From: Polyporus tsugae
Lineage: Eukaryota > Basidiomycota > Agaricomycetes > Polyporales > Polyporaceae
Assembly (NCBI GenBank): GCA_024305745.1
Contig: JAHRBS010000009.1
Coordinates: forward strand, 806,001 to 870,000
Length of the DNA: 64,000 nucleotides
Reading direction: 5' to 3'
Within the stretch, counting starts at the first letter, position 1. Each line of letters starts with the position of its first letter. This document shows positions 10,643 through 21,113 of this stretch, piece by piece. The notes beneath the pieces were generated by a model. It searched no databases and was not told the origin of the DNA. It was given only the letters and a program-made list of their open reading frames with translations. Both the position numbers and the translations under genes were made by a program.

Positions 10643-12125
10643 CTACTCGTCGAGCCAGACATTGTCGTAGCGGTAGTTGCCTCGAGTACACGTCTCGTCA
10701 TCTGGAACGGGGGATGGGGTTAGGATCAGACATCAAAATGACCACGAACTATACTCACAATGGTCCACGTAGACCGTGATGTCGCACGAAACATCACCAA
10801 GCTGATCGCTGATAGCTTGGTGCCACCAGCTGGCATTGTGGGCCGATGAGCTATCCTGAATGTGGATGTAAAGCACTTTCAACGTCTCGAGCGGCCATGT
10901 GGTCAAGAGCTCGCGCGTCGCACTGCCGAACATGAGGTGGATCGCCTCCAGACGCGTGCTGCGGTACGTGAACTGCCAAAAGCCGTCCGTTGGCAGAGGC
11001 ACAAGGAACGGGGCGAGACGAAGGGTGATTGTCGTCATTCTGGTTGAGCGGACGTGCAAGAGGAGCTCCAGGAACCGCTTCCTCGCCTCTGCGAATACAT
11101 GCCCGCTGTCGACGTCGGTGAGCAGCTTGCCGTCTCTTCCGCCGAGCCCGACGACGAGGGCGAGCGAGAGGGACTCGAGGCGTTGGTAGCCCGCGACGCA
11201 CAAACAGACGTCCACTGATATAGCGGCGATGTCAGTCCCTGTGCACATCTCAATGACCATCGACACCCACCCCACGGCCAGGAATCATCCGGCTGATGGA
11301 GTTGCAAGCGGGTGACGGCACGGCCGCGGAACGAAGTTAATATCGGAGGAAAGTGGTCAAGACTCTGCGTACTTCCATGAGCTCCCCGCATGGAGAAGAG
11401 ATGAACACGTGAACTCACCCATAAGATGACCGATCTCAGGCGACCACAGGCCTCTGCGTCCACTTCAGGCTCGGATATGCAAGAAGACGGTGTTGAATCT
11501 CCTCCCGATGTGAAACGGATCAATCCGCAAGATAGCTCTTCCAGTGCCGGAAGGGATTCGACGAGTTGAACGAGATCGCGAGGGAACGGGAAGACCGTGT
11601 TAGCGACCTCGAGAGAGGTGATGGTCTTGAGACTTGCGACGGCAGTCTGGCAGTACGCGTCCGGTTGTGCTCCCCAGTTGAACTGACGGATCTGGAGGTT
11701 CCTCACATTCGTACAATGTTCGACGATTGTCGGATGGGCGAAGTCGAAGGAATCGGGATGCTTACGAGCATCGGCAGGGGTGATGTGGAGATCCCTGACG
11801 AGTGCACCGAGCTCGGGCTTGGCTTGCAGGGTACTGACGAACAGCTTCAATTGCTCGGGTTTCCTGAAACGCACCCTCCGGTACAGGTTTTCGATACTCC
11901 GTTGACGCAAGGCCTTGCACGTCAGCGCCGAACCACGGAGCGTCTTGTAGCGATCACGGAGGAAGTCTTCTTCCCCGCACAAGTCGATGATGTAGGTATA
12001 GATGATTAGGGAGAAACGAGAGCCCTCTAGCCTGGTGTCCTGGCTAGTCTTCGTTGATTGCCTTGTCCAGATTACTCGTTCAGAAATATGGAGATCGAAA
12101 GGCTTTCGTATGAGGCGTACCTCAT
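10643..12125 (-). CDS. F-box-like protein, copy B
   Basis: Five exons: 12125-12121, 12031-11419, 11364-11271, 11214-10759, 10701-10643; about 408 aa. It is colinear with copy A: YTYIIDLCGEEDFLRDRY, LRGSALTCKAL, LYRRVRFRKPEQLKLFV, FDFAHPTIVEHC, ITSLEVANTVF, LQLHQPDDSWPW, VAGYQRLESLSLALVVGL. The same splice phases occur, and it shares a 5-nt first coding exon (ATGAG before GTACGC). The N-terminal part is F-box-like; the remainder is LRR-like. It is convergent with the HET fusion gene, just as copy A is convergent with the first HET gene. Ubiquitin-ligase adaptor function is only a family-level inference. Confidence 0.75.
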
Positions 12126-13909
12126 GGTCGTGTCGGATCCGGAAATCCAGAGAGGGGGATCGGGAACGCGGTCAAGTTGGGAGAGTATATGCGTGCCTAG
12201 GATCACGGTGGGATGCCAGGTTGATGGCGGGTGAATCGACCAAGAATCGGCTAATACTGAGCGCTGAACACTGAGCGGTACCCAGAGCTTCGAGCCGTAA
12301 ACATACTCAAAGTTCAATTTGGGGCACGACGTATGCACGCCACTTCCTTCTGTGGATACATGCCGTGCACAGCCGAACACAGGATCTGGAAAGCGAACCT
12401 GTCAGAATGTGTTCGCAAGAAGTTGACGACCACGATGTCGAACTCTCACCTATAGATAGGTGCCGGCATTGCGCCGGCAGGCGCAGAACCAACAGCATAG
12501 CCCGGGGCTAGCTCTCAGGCTGCCAGTGACTAACACTGCGAAGAAAGCCACTCTTCGCCAGTGCGGAAACACGTTGGAAATGATCAAGATTTCCAAGATC
12601 TTTCACATTGGAGGAAAGTATTTGGAAAGGCGCCTTTCAAGTTGGGGACAATAGGCGTATCAACCTTTCCAGGCTCTAGATTGGCACCTTTCCAAAGCCT
12701 TTCCACCGCGGTGAAAGTTTGATGGAAAGTTTTCAATTCAGAAGGCTACCCGCAGGCTTTCGTCCACTTTACACGGGGGGGAAACGTTGATGTCCTCGCG
12801 GTGTAAACTTTGACTATCCGATTCCTGACCATGCCGCTCGCGTTGCCACCACTAGCGGCCCGATCAAGGTCTCCCAGAACTGAAGCTGAAGCCAAGTCTG
12901 AAGGTGAGAGCTGGGTGAGAGAGCCTGAGAGGGGAGAACAACAACTGTGGCCACTGAGGCTGGCCAAGGGCGGTCGCGGGTCGGGTGGCACGTGCCTCAG
13001 ATGCAGTCAAGATGCGGTGCTCGCTCCCGAACCGCACTGAACCACCACGTTCACACTGACAGGGCCCCGTGCTGGCAGTGGACAATCCTGACATGCTTCC
13101 TGACATGCTTCTGCAGACCACTTCCAGTAACTTATTTTCTCTTTCATTCGCGACAATGGATGTACATTCAACCAATTGCGTTTCCGAGTCGCTGCTTCGG
13201 CCACGTCGCCCGGACCTCCGGATCCCATCCCAGTCACGGTCCGCTGACGGCAGCCTGACTATCCGTCTTTGATGAGCTTTAGAATCTATGGCTCTTCGTT
13301 ATTGTATGTGACCTTTCTGCGCAGTGTAGGCATACATGATCAAGCAGCATATGGAGGTGCCACGACGCGGGAAATGTCATCCGTCCATGTCACTCCGAGT
13401 CGGGTGGTCGTTCAACGCCACTCAACAGCGCAGGGCATTGTACTCAGGCTCGCACTGCTACGCCACCGGCGGAAATGACGGTTCGTTCATGCTATCTTGC
13501 GCTGCTATCGCTGGTCTATCACCTTTTCCCATCTAGGTCGCGGTTATTCCCTCTCGATTCATCATCAAACTCAGCATTTCTTCTCCGATGAAAACTTAGC
13601 AACTCGACGCGGTTTCCACAAATCGGCCACATCCATGAATTCGCCATTTTTTTCGTCACCCCAGAAACGTCTAAGCCATCTCCACTCTTTGCGAGCCATC
13701 AGGCTTCGATACTGATGCTGGCAACTCGTGGGCAGCGTGCCGAAAACTACCACAAGCTATGCAAAGTTACGTCAGTGTGGTCGTTCTCTCCTGCTCATAT
13801 ATCCTTACGACCTTAACCGTACCCATTCACTGCAGCCCATTCGCACTCCGTACTGGCCGCTCCACCTCACATTCGCCCTCATCCCCTAATTTCCTTAGCG
13901 CAGTCTACC
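12126..13909. other. Intergenic stretch with a GGAAAG/CTTTCC cluster
   Basis: About 1.8 kb without a convincing gene. The notable feature is a cluster of GGAAAG and its complement CTTTCC between about 12570 and 12740. Short open frames elsewhere show no family motif. Confidence 0.55.
12570..12745. repeat. Cluster of short GGAAAG/CTTTCC motifs on both strands
   Basis: At least six close copies of GGAAAG or CTTTCC, plus near matches (TTTCC, GAAAG), occur in under 180 bp, in both orientations. It could be a decayed satellite-like tract or a binding-site cluster; nothing in the sequence decides between them. Confidence 0.4.
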
Positions 13910-15772
13910 ATGGATGATGCCCATAGCTCACACATCGACACTTCCATATCCAGATCCGAGTCTTTATCTACCCTCCGACCAATCTCCCTCACCGGCTTAT
14001 TCGGCGGAGACAGTGCCGTTGCGGCTATGGGCACGGTTCACCTCTTTGCCCACCGCTGGATTTGCGGCTGGTATAACACTCCCGGCAGCTTCGAGATCGC
14101 GAAACGTTACGGACAACTCGCGAACATCTGGTTTTGGGATGGCCTCTTCCCCGGAGGTACTCACGAGCCCTCGGAGCTCTTCAAGCTCAACGGCCAGAAG
14201 GGTCCCCCCTTTCTCGGCGCGCACTCCGGTTCGAAGTTCCCCCACACAGGCCACCTTGCGTATCTCCTCGCGCGCAAGGCGCGTTACATGCAGTACACGT
14301 TCCCCCAGGGTGAACCTTCAGACCACCTCATCGGCGACGCCAGGAATCGCACCATCCCCAAGAGTATCACTATATTCGACTTGCGCGCAGCGAGATTGCC
14401 AGAAGGCAAGGATCTCTCTTCCTATCTGCGAACAGGTCGTCCCGTCTACATGTCCCTGCTTGTTCTCCTCTTCAACTTGCTCCTCTCCATACTCTCCTGG
14501 TCAGGCGGGGATGGCCTGTGCGCGTTCATCATTTGCCTGGGGATCGCTGCCAACGGCTTCGCGTGCCTCGTTTTGGGCTGGGGAACGCTCGCGTTCCATG
14601 CCCACGTTCCCGCTGAGGGGGTCCCCCCGGGCGATGGCGTTCTCTACAATGATGACGGCGTGCTGATTCTCCTTGGCGGAGAGCCAGTGGTCAGCTCGAT
14701 CCTCCGTGGTCGGTTCTTCGTCCGGTATTCCCAGTGGCCTACCCTTCCCTTCCAATGCCCCCCTTTCATTAAGGAAGGCTGGGAAGCTATCGTACGGCGC
14801 TACTCACCAAACCGGACGCCTCGCAGGCCCTTGTGGGAAGTCAATGGGGATAATGGAAACACCCCGCTCATGTCGGATCAGAACCCACTGGCAGCCACAT
14901 TGACGATCGAGGAAGGGCCGACGGTGGATGCGTCGCCAGACTCCTTCAGCACGGCAGGCAGGAACCCCGAGTCCCCTCAGCAGGGTGCAACGCGAAGACG
15001 TGCACTCGAGCGTCCGTCTTCATTCCTTGTAGCATGCTGCTCCTTCCTGCTCATGGGACAGTTCATCACTCAGCTCCTGATCATCCCCCTCGGTACGCCC
15101 TCCGGACAGGTCCTGTATATCCTCTCCCTCGCCGCCTCATGGGTATACAACGCGTACCTCGCGTCCCATGACCGCGAGGACATCCAAACGGAGATCCTCC
15201 TGAAGATGCTTCGCGTCGAGGACGACCGCATCTGCAAGATCAGGTGCGACTTCAGGACTCCGATGGCCGTCTTCACAGCCTTGGTCCTCCAGGCGCATGC
15301 GAGGGCGGCGGATCCCACGCCCCCCACAGCGCCAGTCACATTGGCACCCCCTGGCATTTCGTCGTCCTCTACCCCCGCATCTGACGCAGTGGTTCCTTCC
15401 TGCAACTTCCTCCCCTATGCCGACGTGCACCTCAAGGCGCACCCTCGGAGACTGCCAGATCCGACAAAGGTCTTGAGCGGCATCCTCCCGAACGATACCG
15501 AGGTCTGGAGGACATGGAAGGCCGATGTGGCGGCGGCGATCAGGAGCAGGCAACGCGCTGACGAGGTGTCTGTCTGGAACCCGCAGAATATCTCCGGAGA
15601 CTCCAGCATCCACGCTGCTTCGACTGGAGCAAGGGCAGCGGCGAAGACCAATTCTTCGTCGGTCAACGAAGAGGAGAGCCAGAGCCTTCTTCCTCGTAAA
15701 TTATATGGATATGCGGATGAGGGACAGAATCTGTACCTGGAATGGCTTAAGTGGTGCAGACGCTTTCAGTAA
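13910..15772 (+). CDS. Multi-pass membrane protein of unknown function
   Basis: A single uninterrupted frame of 620 aa, which is rare in this window. I do not recognise a characterised family. Visible hydrophobic segments: YMSLLVLLFNLLLSILSW and ALLVLGW-type stretch at about residues 180-235 (FIICLGIAANGFACLVLGWG), and LVACCSFLLMGQFITQLLII plus VLYILSLAASWVYNAYL at about 370-420. The N-terminal soluble part (~1-180) and the linker ~300-365 are hydrophilic. The C-terminal ~200 residues are soluble, with a Pro/Ser/Thr-rich stretch and a conserved-looking YADEGQNLYLEWLKW end. Codon use and the long open frame support a real gene. Similar architecture occurs in uncharacterised Agaricomycete membrane proteins; no function is proposed. 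Confidence 0.75.
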   Translation: MDDAHSSHIDTSISRSESLSTLRPISLTGLFGGDSAVAAMGTVHLFAHRWICGWYNTPGSFEIAKRYGQLANIWFWDGLFPGGTHEPSELFKLNGQKGPPFLGAHSGSKFPHTGHLAYLLARKARYMQYTFPQGEPSDHLIGDARNRTIPKSITIFDLRAARLPEGKDLSSYLRTGRPVYMSLLVLLFNLLLSILSWSGGDGLCAFIICLGIAANGFACLVLGWGTLAFHAHVPAEGVPPGDGVLYNDDGVLILLGGEPVVSSILRGRFFVRYSQWPTLPFQCPPFIKEGWEAIVRRYSPNRTPRRPLWEVNGDNGNTPLMSDQNPLAATLTIEEGPTVDASPDSFSTAGRNPESPQQGATRRRALERPSSFLVACCSFLLMGQFITQLLIIPLGTPSGQVLYILSLAASWVYNAYLASHDREDIQTEILLKMLRVEDDRICKIRCDFRTPMAVFTALVLQAHARAADPTPPTAPVTLAPPGISSSSTPASDAVVPSCNFLPYADVHLKAHPRRLPDPTKVLSGILPNDTEVWRTWKADVAAAIRSRQRADEVSVWNPQNISGDSSIHAASTGARAAAKTNSSSVNEEESQSLLPRKLYGYADEGQNLYLEWLKWCRRFQ

Positions 15773-16120
15773 TGTACTAATCGTCTCGCCCAGCGCGTAC
15801 GTTAGGTTGAAGGACCGGTTTTCCCCCGCTCATTTCTTGGTACTAGAATGTCGATACCGTTCATACCAATTGGCTCATTCAACGACCCCGACCAAAGTAC
15901 TGTACTACAATACGTTGATTATCATTCATTTTTTCCAAGCAAGATCTAGCTACACAGGAACGAGAGCGCAATCCTGAAAAATTATTTCTCATACATGACC
16001 GAGTCACACCGCACTTATGACCCGATGAATTGGCATAGAATCAAACATACGCGACGATGAACCCTTCGAAAAAAGCATACACGCCTCCACTCGAACCAGT
16101 TAAGCCGCCCCTCAGGCTGG
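15773..16120. other. Convergent intergenic spacer
   Basis: This is the 3' flank of the 620-aa orphan and of the questin-oxidase-like gene. It is AT-richer, as expected for 3' UTRs. Nothing else is seen. Confidence 0.6.
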
Positions 16121-17917
16121 TCAATCGTGATAGAAGCCGTCGAAATCCCACTCCCTCCTCATCTCGCCCTCCCGCATCCACCCCACCCGATCCATCGCAA
16201 GCCCCGCCGCGCGCACGTACAGCGACCCATCCAGCTCTTCCGCGCCCTCCAGCTCGACGCCGAGGTCCTTAAAGTGCCCCTTGGGCGTCGTCCCGCACAG
16301 CGCTGCGAAGTGCGCGAGCGACCGCTGCAGCTTGCACAGGTGGTCGTCCGGATGCATGATCGCGCTCTGCAAGAGCGCGAGCCACGGGTTCGCGGCCGGG
16401 TTCTCCGGGGCCAGCGTCCCCTCCGCAGGCTTCTTCGACAGGTGCGCAGGCGGTGCGGGCGCGGGCGTGACGGAGTCGTAGAACTCGACGATCGGCAGCG
16501 GGGGACGGCCGCGCGCGACGTAGAGGGCGAGCGTGTTGAGGAGGTAGGTGCGGAGGAGGATCGTCGTTGACGTGGGGGAGAGGTACGCGACGAGCGATGG
16601 GAGGAAGAGCACGGACGTCACCAGATGCAAGCTAAGCAGGTACATATCAGCGAGGGGCCAGAGGGGAACAGATAGTAGCGGATGACGCTTACAAGAAGAA
16701 ATCGCCATTGAACCTTCCGTTCTTCACCTCATTCCTTCCCCAGAAGCCACCAACCCCAAATACGACGGCATTCATCCAGAAGAGCTCCTCGATCTTGTTC
16801 TCGACCTCCTGCGCGTTCGTGCCGTCGACGGTCCACTCCTTCATCAGCTGCGTGAGAGCCTCACCGCGAAGATGAAGGACGCGCTCCAGCGACGTATCTT
16901 CCTCGCTTTTGTCCGGCGGCGGAAGCCCAATAGTCTTATACGAATAGTGGTCGTCCTTGAGGATGCGCGAAACGAGGGAGAGCGCATGGACATTCGGGCG
17001 CTTCTCCGCGATCGGCTGGGTACCGTGACGGAACGGGTCGAGCACGAGCGAAGGAAGGAGTGACGCGAGACGGGACACAGTTGCCTTCGCAGTGTCCGAG
17101 GCCGCTGCTTCAGCGTACCCCCAGAGTGATTTAGGGGTGAGCGTGGCGGCGCTCGTCCTGTGCACTGCTGTTTCCGCAAGCCCTACACCCACGGGTTAGT
17201 CGACTGTCATCGAGCATTAGAGAATGACATTGGGCAAACCTTCGGCAAACATGCCCGTCAGTCCAAACTCGGCGCCATACCCTGTATGAATGAGAGGGTG
17301 CAGGAGCCCGGAGAGGAACCGGTTCGTCATGGCCATCGCGGAATGACCAGACTGGGATGTCTCTATGTTGACCCAGGGCGAGAAGATGTACTTCTCGAAC
17401 GTGGCAGCAGGGCCCGTCTCCAATAACACATTCGTGAAGAACCTCAAGTACGCCTTGTAATATCTGTCACGAACGTCAGAACAGGGTTCAGTCAAGGAAC
17501 GTCGTTCCTGCGTTCGACTCACTCTTCTTCACCCAGGTGCTCATGGAAAGTCTCTTCCGTGATTGGCCCGGGAGATTCGAATTGTTTGCGCTGATACGAA
17601 GACTCCTGTTTGTATGCAGCCTCAATTAGGGGTCTGTTCGCGCCCAGCTGGTAAATAGCGAGGAGCTGGTGCGCCGTGTGGCTACGCACTCGCATTGTCA
17701 GTCTCGACGCGATGGAGGTGCCCACACAGACAACTCACTTGTGGAAACGCTTGAAGTTAAAGAAAATGTGCCATTTGACGTGGTTGTCCTTCAATGTCTT
17801 CTGCAGAGCAGCCGTGGTCTCAAGCGTTGTCCCTGGAAAGCGTGCAGGTGCTTGAGAAGACGGCGCTGGGGTGGGAACAGGAAAGAGCTTGTTCAGATTT
17901 TCTTCGCTTGTAGACAT
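16121..17917 (-). CDS. Questin oxidase-like protein (DUF4243 family)
   Basis: Five exons: 17917-17739, 17681-17523, 17463-17240, 17182-16693, 16631-16121; 520 aa. Introns are 57-61 nt and all phases close. The order of conserved stretches fits the questin oxidase/AflY family of cofactor-independent Baeyer-Villiger-type oxygenases: WHIFFNFKRFHN, HTAHQLLAIYQLGA, EEYYKAYLRFF, HPLIHTGYGAEF, GLAETAVH, then a C-terminal hydrophobic HLVTSVLFLPSLV segment. In characterised fungi such enzymes act in anthraquinone or aflatoxin pathways (questin ring cleavage). No polyketide synthase or other biosynthetic gene is near, so this copy is an isolated member with unknown substrate. Start is the first ATG (MSTSEENLNKLF). 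Confidence 0.85.
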
Positions 17918-18695
17918 TGGGTGTGTCGATTGTGGGAGACGATGGTGGTGGTACAGGAGTAAGGAAAGGAGGGCTCGCTGCGGTCTTGAAAGGGGATCAT
18001 ATACTGTAATGCCATGACGTCAGATGGCAGCCTGACAAGACCACCGGACCAGTGCTTACCTGTACAGAATCAGGGAGCTTGCATTGCTTTTCTAAGGACG
18101 GACAAGGTAAGTCTGGCAATCAATTGCGGCAGCTCGATGAATTTGGTGTCAATCCTACCAAATCCTACCACATATAGTACGGTATTCGCGCAATGCTTCG
18201 CTGCCCCATGAAGCATGTCCTACCCATCGTATAATTGCTTCCCGTGGCATCCCTGATCATTTTTAGAGAGTAGAGAGACATCTGAATCAGCGACAGCGAG
18301 AGATTTCTATTGCGTACCATTATTCCAGTTCCCTGAGCTCGAGGGCACGAGGAGATCGCAATCGCACAGGCTGAGTTTCTTCCGCCTGAGCAACAACCCA
18401 GGACACGACCAGCCTAAGTATGCTAGGAATTAGCCTTCTAACAGTGTGCCATCGGTCTTGCTGATCACGTTGAGAATGCTTTCAGAAGCAGGATAGTGCT
18501 TGAGTAGATAACGAAGATATTCGCATAGGCGACGCGATCAAGATGACGAGCAAGATGCTTGAAGCTTGAGGCCTTGAGGCCTTGAGGTCCTGCCAGTGGG
18601 TCGACAGCGTTGGGCTAGAGTCAGCCTAGACCAACGTTGAGAATAGGACCACGTAACTTGCCATATAGTATTATAAATGCGTGAAAGCCACACAC
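17918..18695. other. Intergenic stretch upstream of tRNA-Met
   Basis: This holds the promoter side of the questin-oxidase-like gene and the flank of the tRNA. A TTATAAAT element lies about 25 bp upstream of the tRNA. No protein gene is supported. Confidence 0.55.
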
Positions 18696-18796
18696 GCTTG
18701 GATGGCTCAGTTGGTTAGAGCGCAGGTCTCATACTACGGTATGACCACCATTGGTGGGCAATCCTGAGGTCGTGAGTTCGATCCTCACTCCGAGCA
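18696..18796 (+). tRNA. tRNA-Met (CAT), elongator type, with intron
   Basis: The acceptor arm pairs GCTTGGA with TCCGAGC (one G-T pair), discriminator A. The D arm is GGCTCAGTTGGTTAGAG, the T arm GTGAG-TTCGATC-CTCAC. The anticodon CAT is at 18730-18732 in the loop CTCATA-A. A 27-nt intron (18734-18760) sits one base 3' of the anticodon, the canonical position for nuclear tRNA introns. The G1-C72 pair and T loop argue for elongator rather than initiator. A T-rich tract follows, as expected for Pol III termination. Confidence 0.9.
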
Positions 18797-19046
18797 TGTT
18801 TTTCTCCCTCCCCCGTTGCAACTCCAAACTCTATTTTTTCGTCCTGTGTTGGGTGCCGTGCGGTTCTGCACCGATGGCACTGGGCACCAGAGGGCTCTAC
18901 GAGCAGAACCTTGTATGCGCACGTATCCAATTATGCATTAATGGACCAGTGTGGTACAACGCGGCTTGAGGTACATGCCACAACACTGTCCGCCTCGAAG
19001 CTCGAGCATCGACCATGTCCTACGCTAGTAAAGGTACTTCAGATAC

Positions 19047-20354
19047 CTATTTAATACATAGGACCTGCCGGCCCAGCGCCTCGACCCTGCGTTGGATGAC
19101 CGCTGTCACGGCACTCCGCACTCTCCCGACTCGCCGAGCCGCATCCTCCGCATCAGCAGCAGCCGCGTCGCCCGCCGCCTGGACGGGGTTGCTAAGCCAC
19201 CCCTGCCCTCCAACGAGAGCACTGCGAAGTTCCTGCTGAAGTGTTGAGGAATCTGGTATACCTCCGCTGCGGTCCAGGGGAGCTTCGAGGGCGCTGTTTT
19301 TCGCGACGGAGGTTGCCAGTGCATCCTGGATCTCCTGAGGTGGGACTGGCTCGCCGAAGGTGACGCTTAACGCAGTGCCAGCCCGCGGAAGAAATTTGTA
19401 TGGGAAAGAGCGACCCTCTGGCATGAGCTTGTCGAAGCCTGTATGAACAGGAGCGGTCAGCCGACGGACGCAAACTCAACCAACGGGAGAACGTACCCGT
19501 GAGCCACATCGGTATGATGACGGGAGGCCTTTGCGCCTCCATCAGTATTCGACCGCTGTGGTTGACGGTTACGGCATTGTTAGGCAAGCTGCAGGGAGAG
19601 GGGGTTACACACATTCCCCACTTGAATCGTAGCAGTTTTGCGGCGTTGGGCTTCTCGATGTCATTAGACTCCTGATTCACCTTGCCTTCCCCGAAGAGAT
19701 GTACCTGACGCGAGTGTACGTGAGGAAGCCCGATCTCTCACAACATATCGCGTATACGCACCCATTCTCCGCAATTCAGCTTTTGAATTGCATCGTCTAT
19801 GGCGGGTTGGAATATCCCGTCGCCGCGGAAGGTCTCTATGACTTGGCCATATCGGAAGAACGTGGAGAAGACACTATCTAACGAGCGTGAAAAACGCCCG
19901 CCCTGATGAGCACAGAGCTATGCAGAAACCGCGACCAAGGACCAAGGACGTACGGATTTGTAAACATGATGTCGGCGGCGCCCAGCGTCCACCGTGTTCT
20001 TCGCGAATCTCGGTAGAACCGCGCCGGCAGGACCCCCCAGACAACAGGGTCGTCCAGTCTATTCTCTGGGTCAGCTCAACTGCGCCGGTGCTCCGCGAGC
20101 GAGCAAGTAACTCACGTAGATATATGGTTGGACACTGACGTGGACGGAAACTTGAGCATGCGGAAGGTAGTAGTTGAACTTTCTGCGGACGTACTTGTGA
20201 CAATGCCTCTCCCACGATTGCGCTCCTCGTCCTCCAATGTCTTCAGCAAGTTGCCCAGACCATTAACAGTCACCGACGAGCAAAACCCGAGATTTAAGAG
20301 CGCCTTGCTGCCCAGCCCAACCGCGCTGACCGTCGCCTTCGACAGGAAGCCCAT
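19047..20354 (-). CDS. TAZ1: Tafazzin-like phospholipid transacylase
   Basis: Seven exons: 20354-20195, 20134-20116, 20058-19954, 19873-19762, 19704-19613, 19555-19497, 19438-19047; 312 aa. Splicing restores the PlsC/acyltransferase motif NHISTLDDP (His-x4-Asp), split between the 19-nt second exon and the third. Tafazzin-specific blocks follow: VVWGVLPARF, RWTLGAADIMFTNPVFSTFF, GQVIETFRGDGIFQPAID, AIQKLNCGEWVHLFGEGKV, then PVIIPMWLTGFDKLMPEG. Tafazzin acts at mitochondrial membranes, exchanging acyl chains between phospholipids and lysophospholipids to remodel cardiolipin. Length and motif order match the family. It is divergent from AUR1. Confidence 0.92.
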
Positions 20355-21113
20355 CTGCGGGCTTCAATTACAGCCCGCAAACCGAGTTGGTGGAGTAAGA
20401 GAGGAAAGTGGAGGGGATGGTGGAGGTCCGAGGTCCAAGGTCGTGGCGGGCGTTGAGTAAAACGAACAACGCGTAGCGGGCCGCCGCCGAGGTCATAGAT
20501 GATCCGACGCGCGCCTCCGCCGCCGCGTCCTCTTCCCTCCATCCGTCATCGCTCCTCATCGTCCCACTCGGTGACGGTCGTCGTGTACGGCTTCGACAGT
20601 CGCGGTCGACTCTCTTCACCTGCACGGCGCACCCCGTCCGGCCACAGGACGTCCAACGAAACGACAAGGCTCACGTATACGCACTGACGAGGTTGCTGTT
20701 CAACACCGTTGGGGCACATTGGTGGTCGGAATTGACATTCAAGTTGTAGTACGTGTGTATTCAGTTGTCTGTGGAAGTCATGCCGTACGAACGTCGAGCT
20801 GCTTGGCTCGTGAGAAGAGGGCGCATCCTACCCGTGGTCCATCCTCCTGTCACTTTTGGCCCAGTAACGCATATATTACGTTGCCTCAGCCGTACAATCT
20901 GAGGCATATCATCGTATTTGCCTTGGCCACGCCTCACTTACAATTTCAGTTCAGCAGGAGGATGGGCTTTAGTGCATGGGCACGCACCTCCCTCTCGCCC
21001 ATCTCTATGTGCATTGCGGAGGCTCCCAATCTTAAATAGTCGCGCGCGCCCTAGACGAACCTATAACGCGGTGGACACAAGCTGACCACTTTCTCCTCCC
21101 TCTAGGTTCCATC
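20355..21113. other. Divergent promoter region TAZ1/AUR1
   Basis: About 0.75 kb lies between the two divergent starts. A TTAAATAG element lies near 21033, about 75 bp upstream of the AUR1 ATG. No other gene is seen. Confidence 0.55.
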
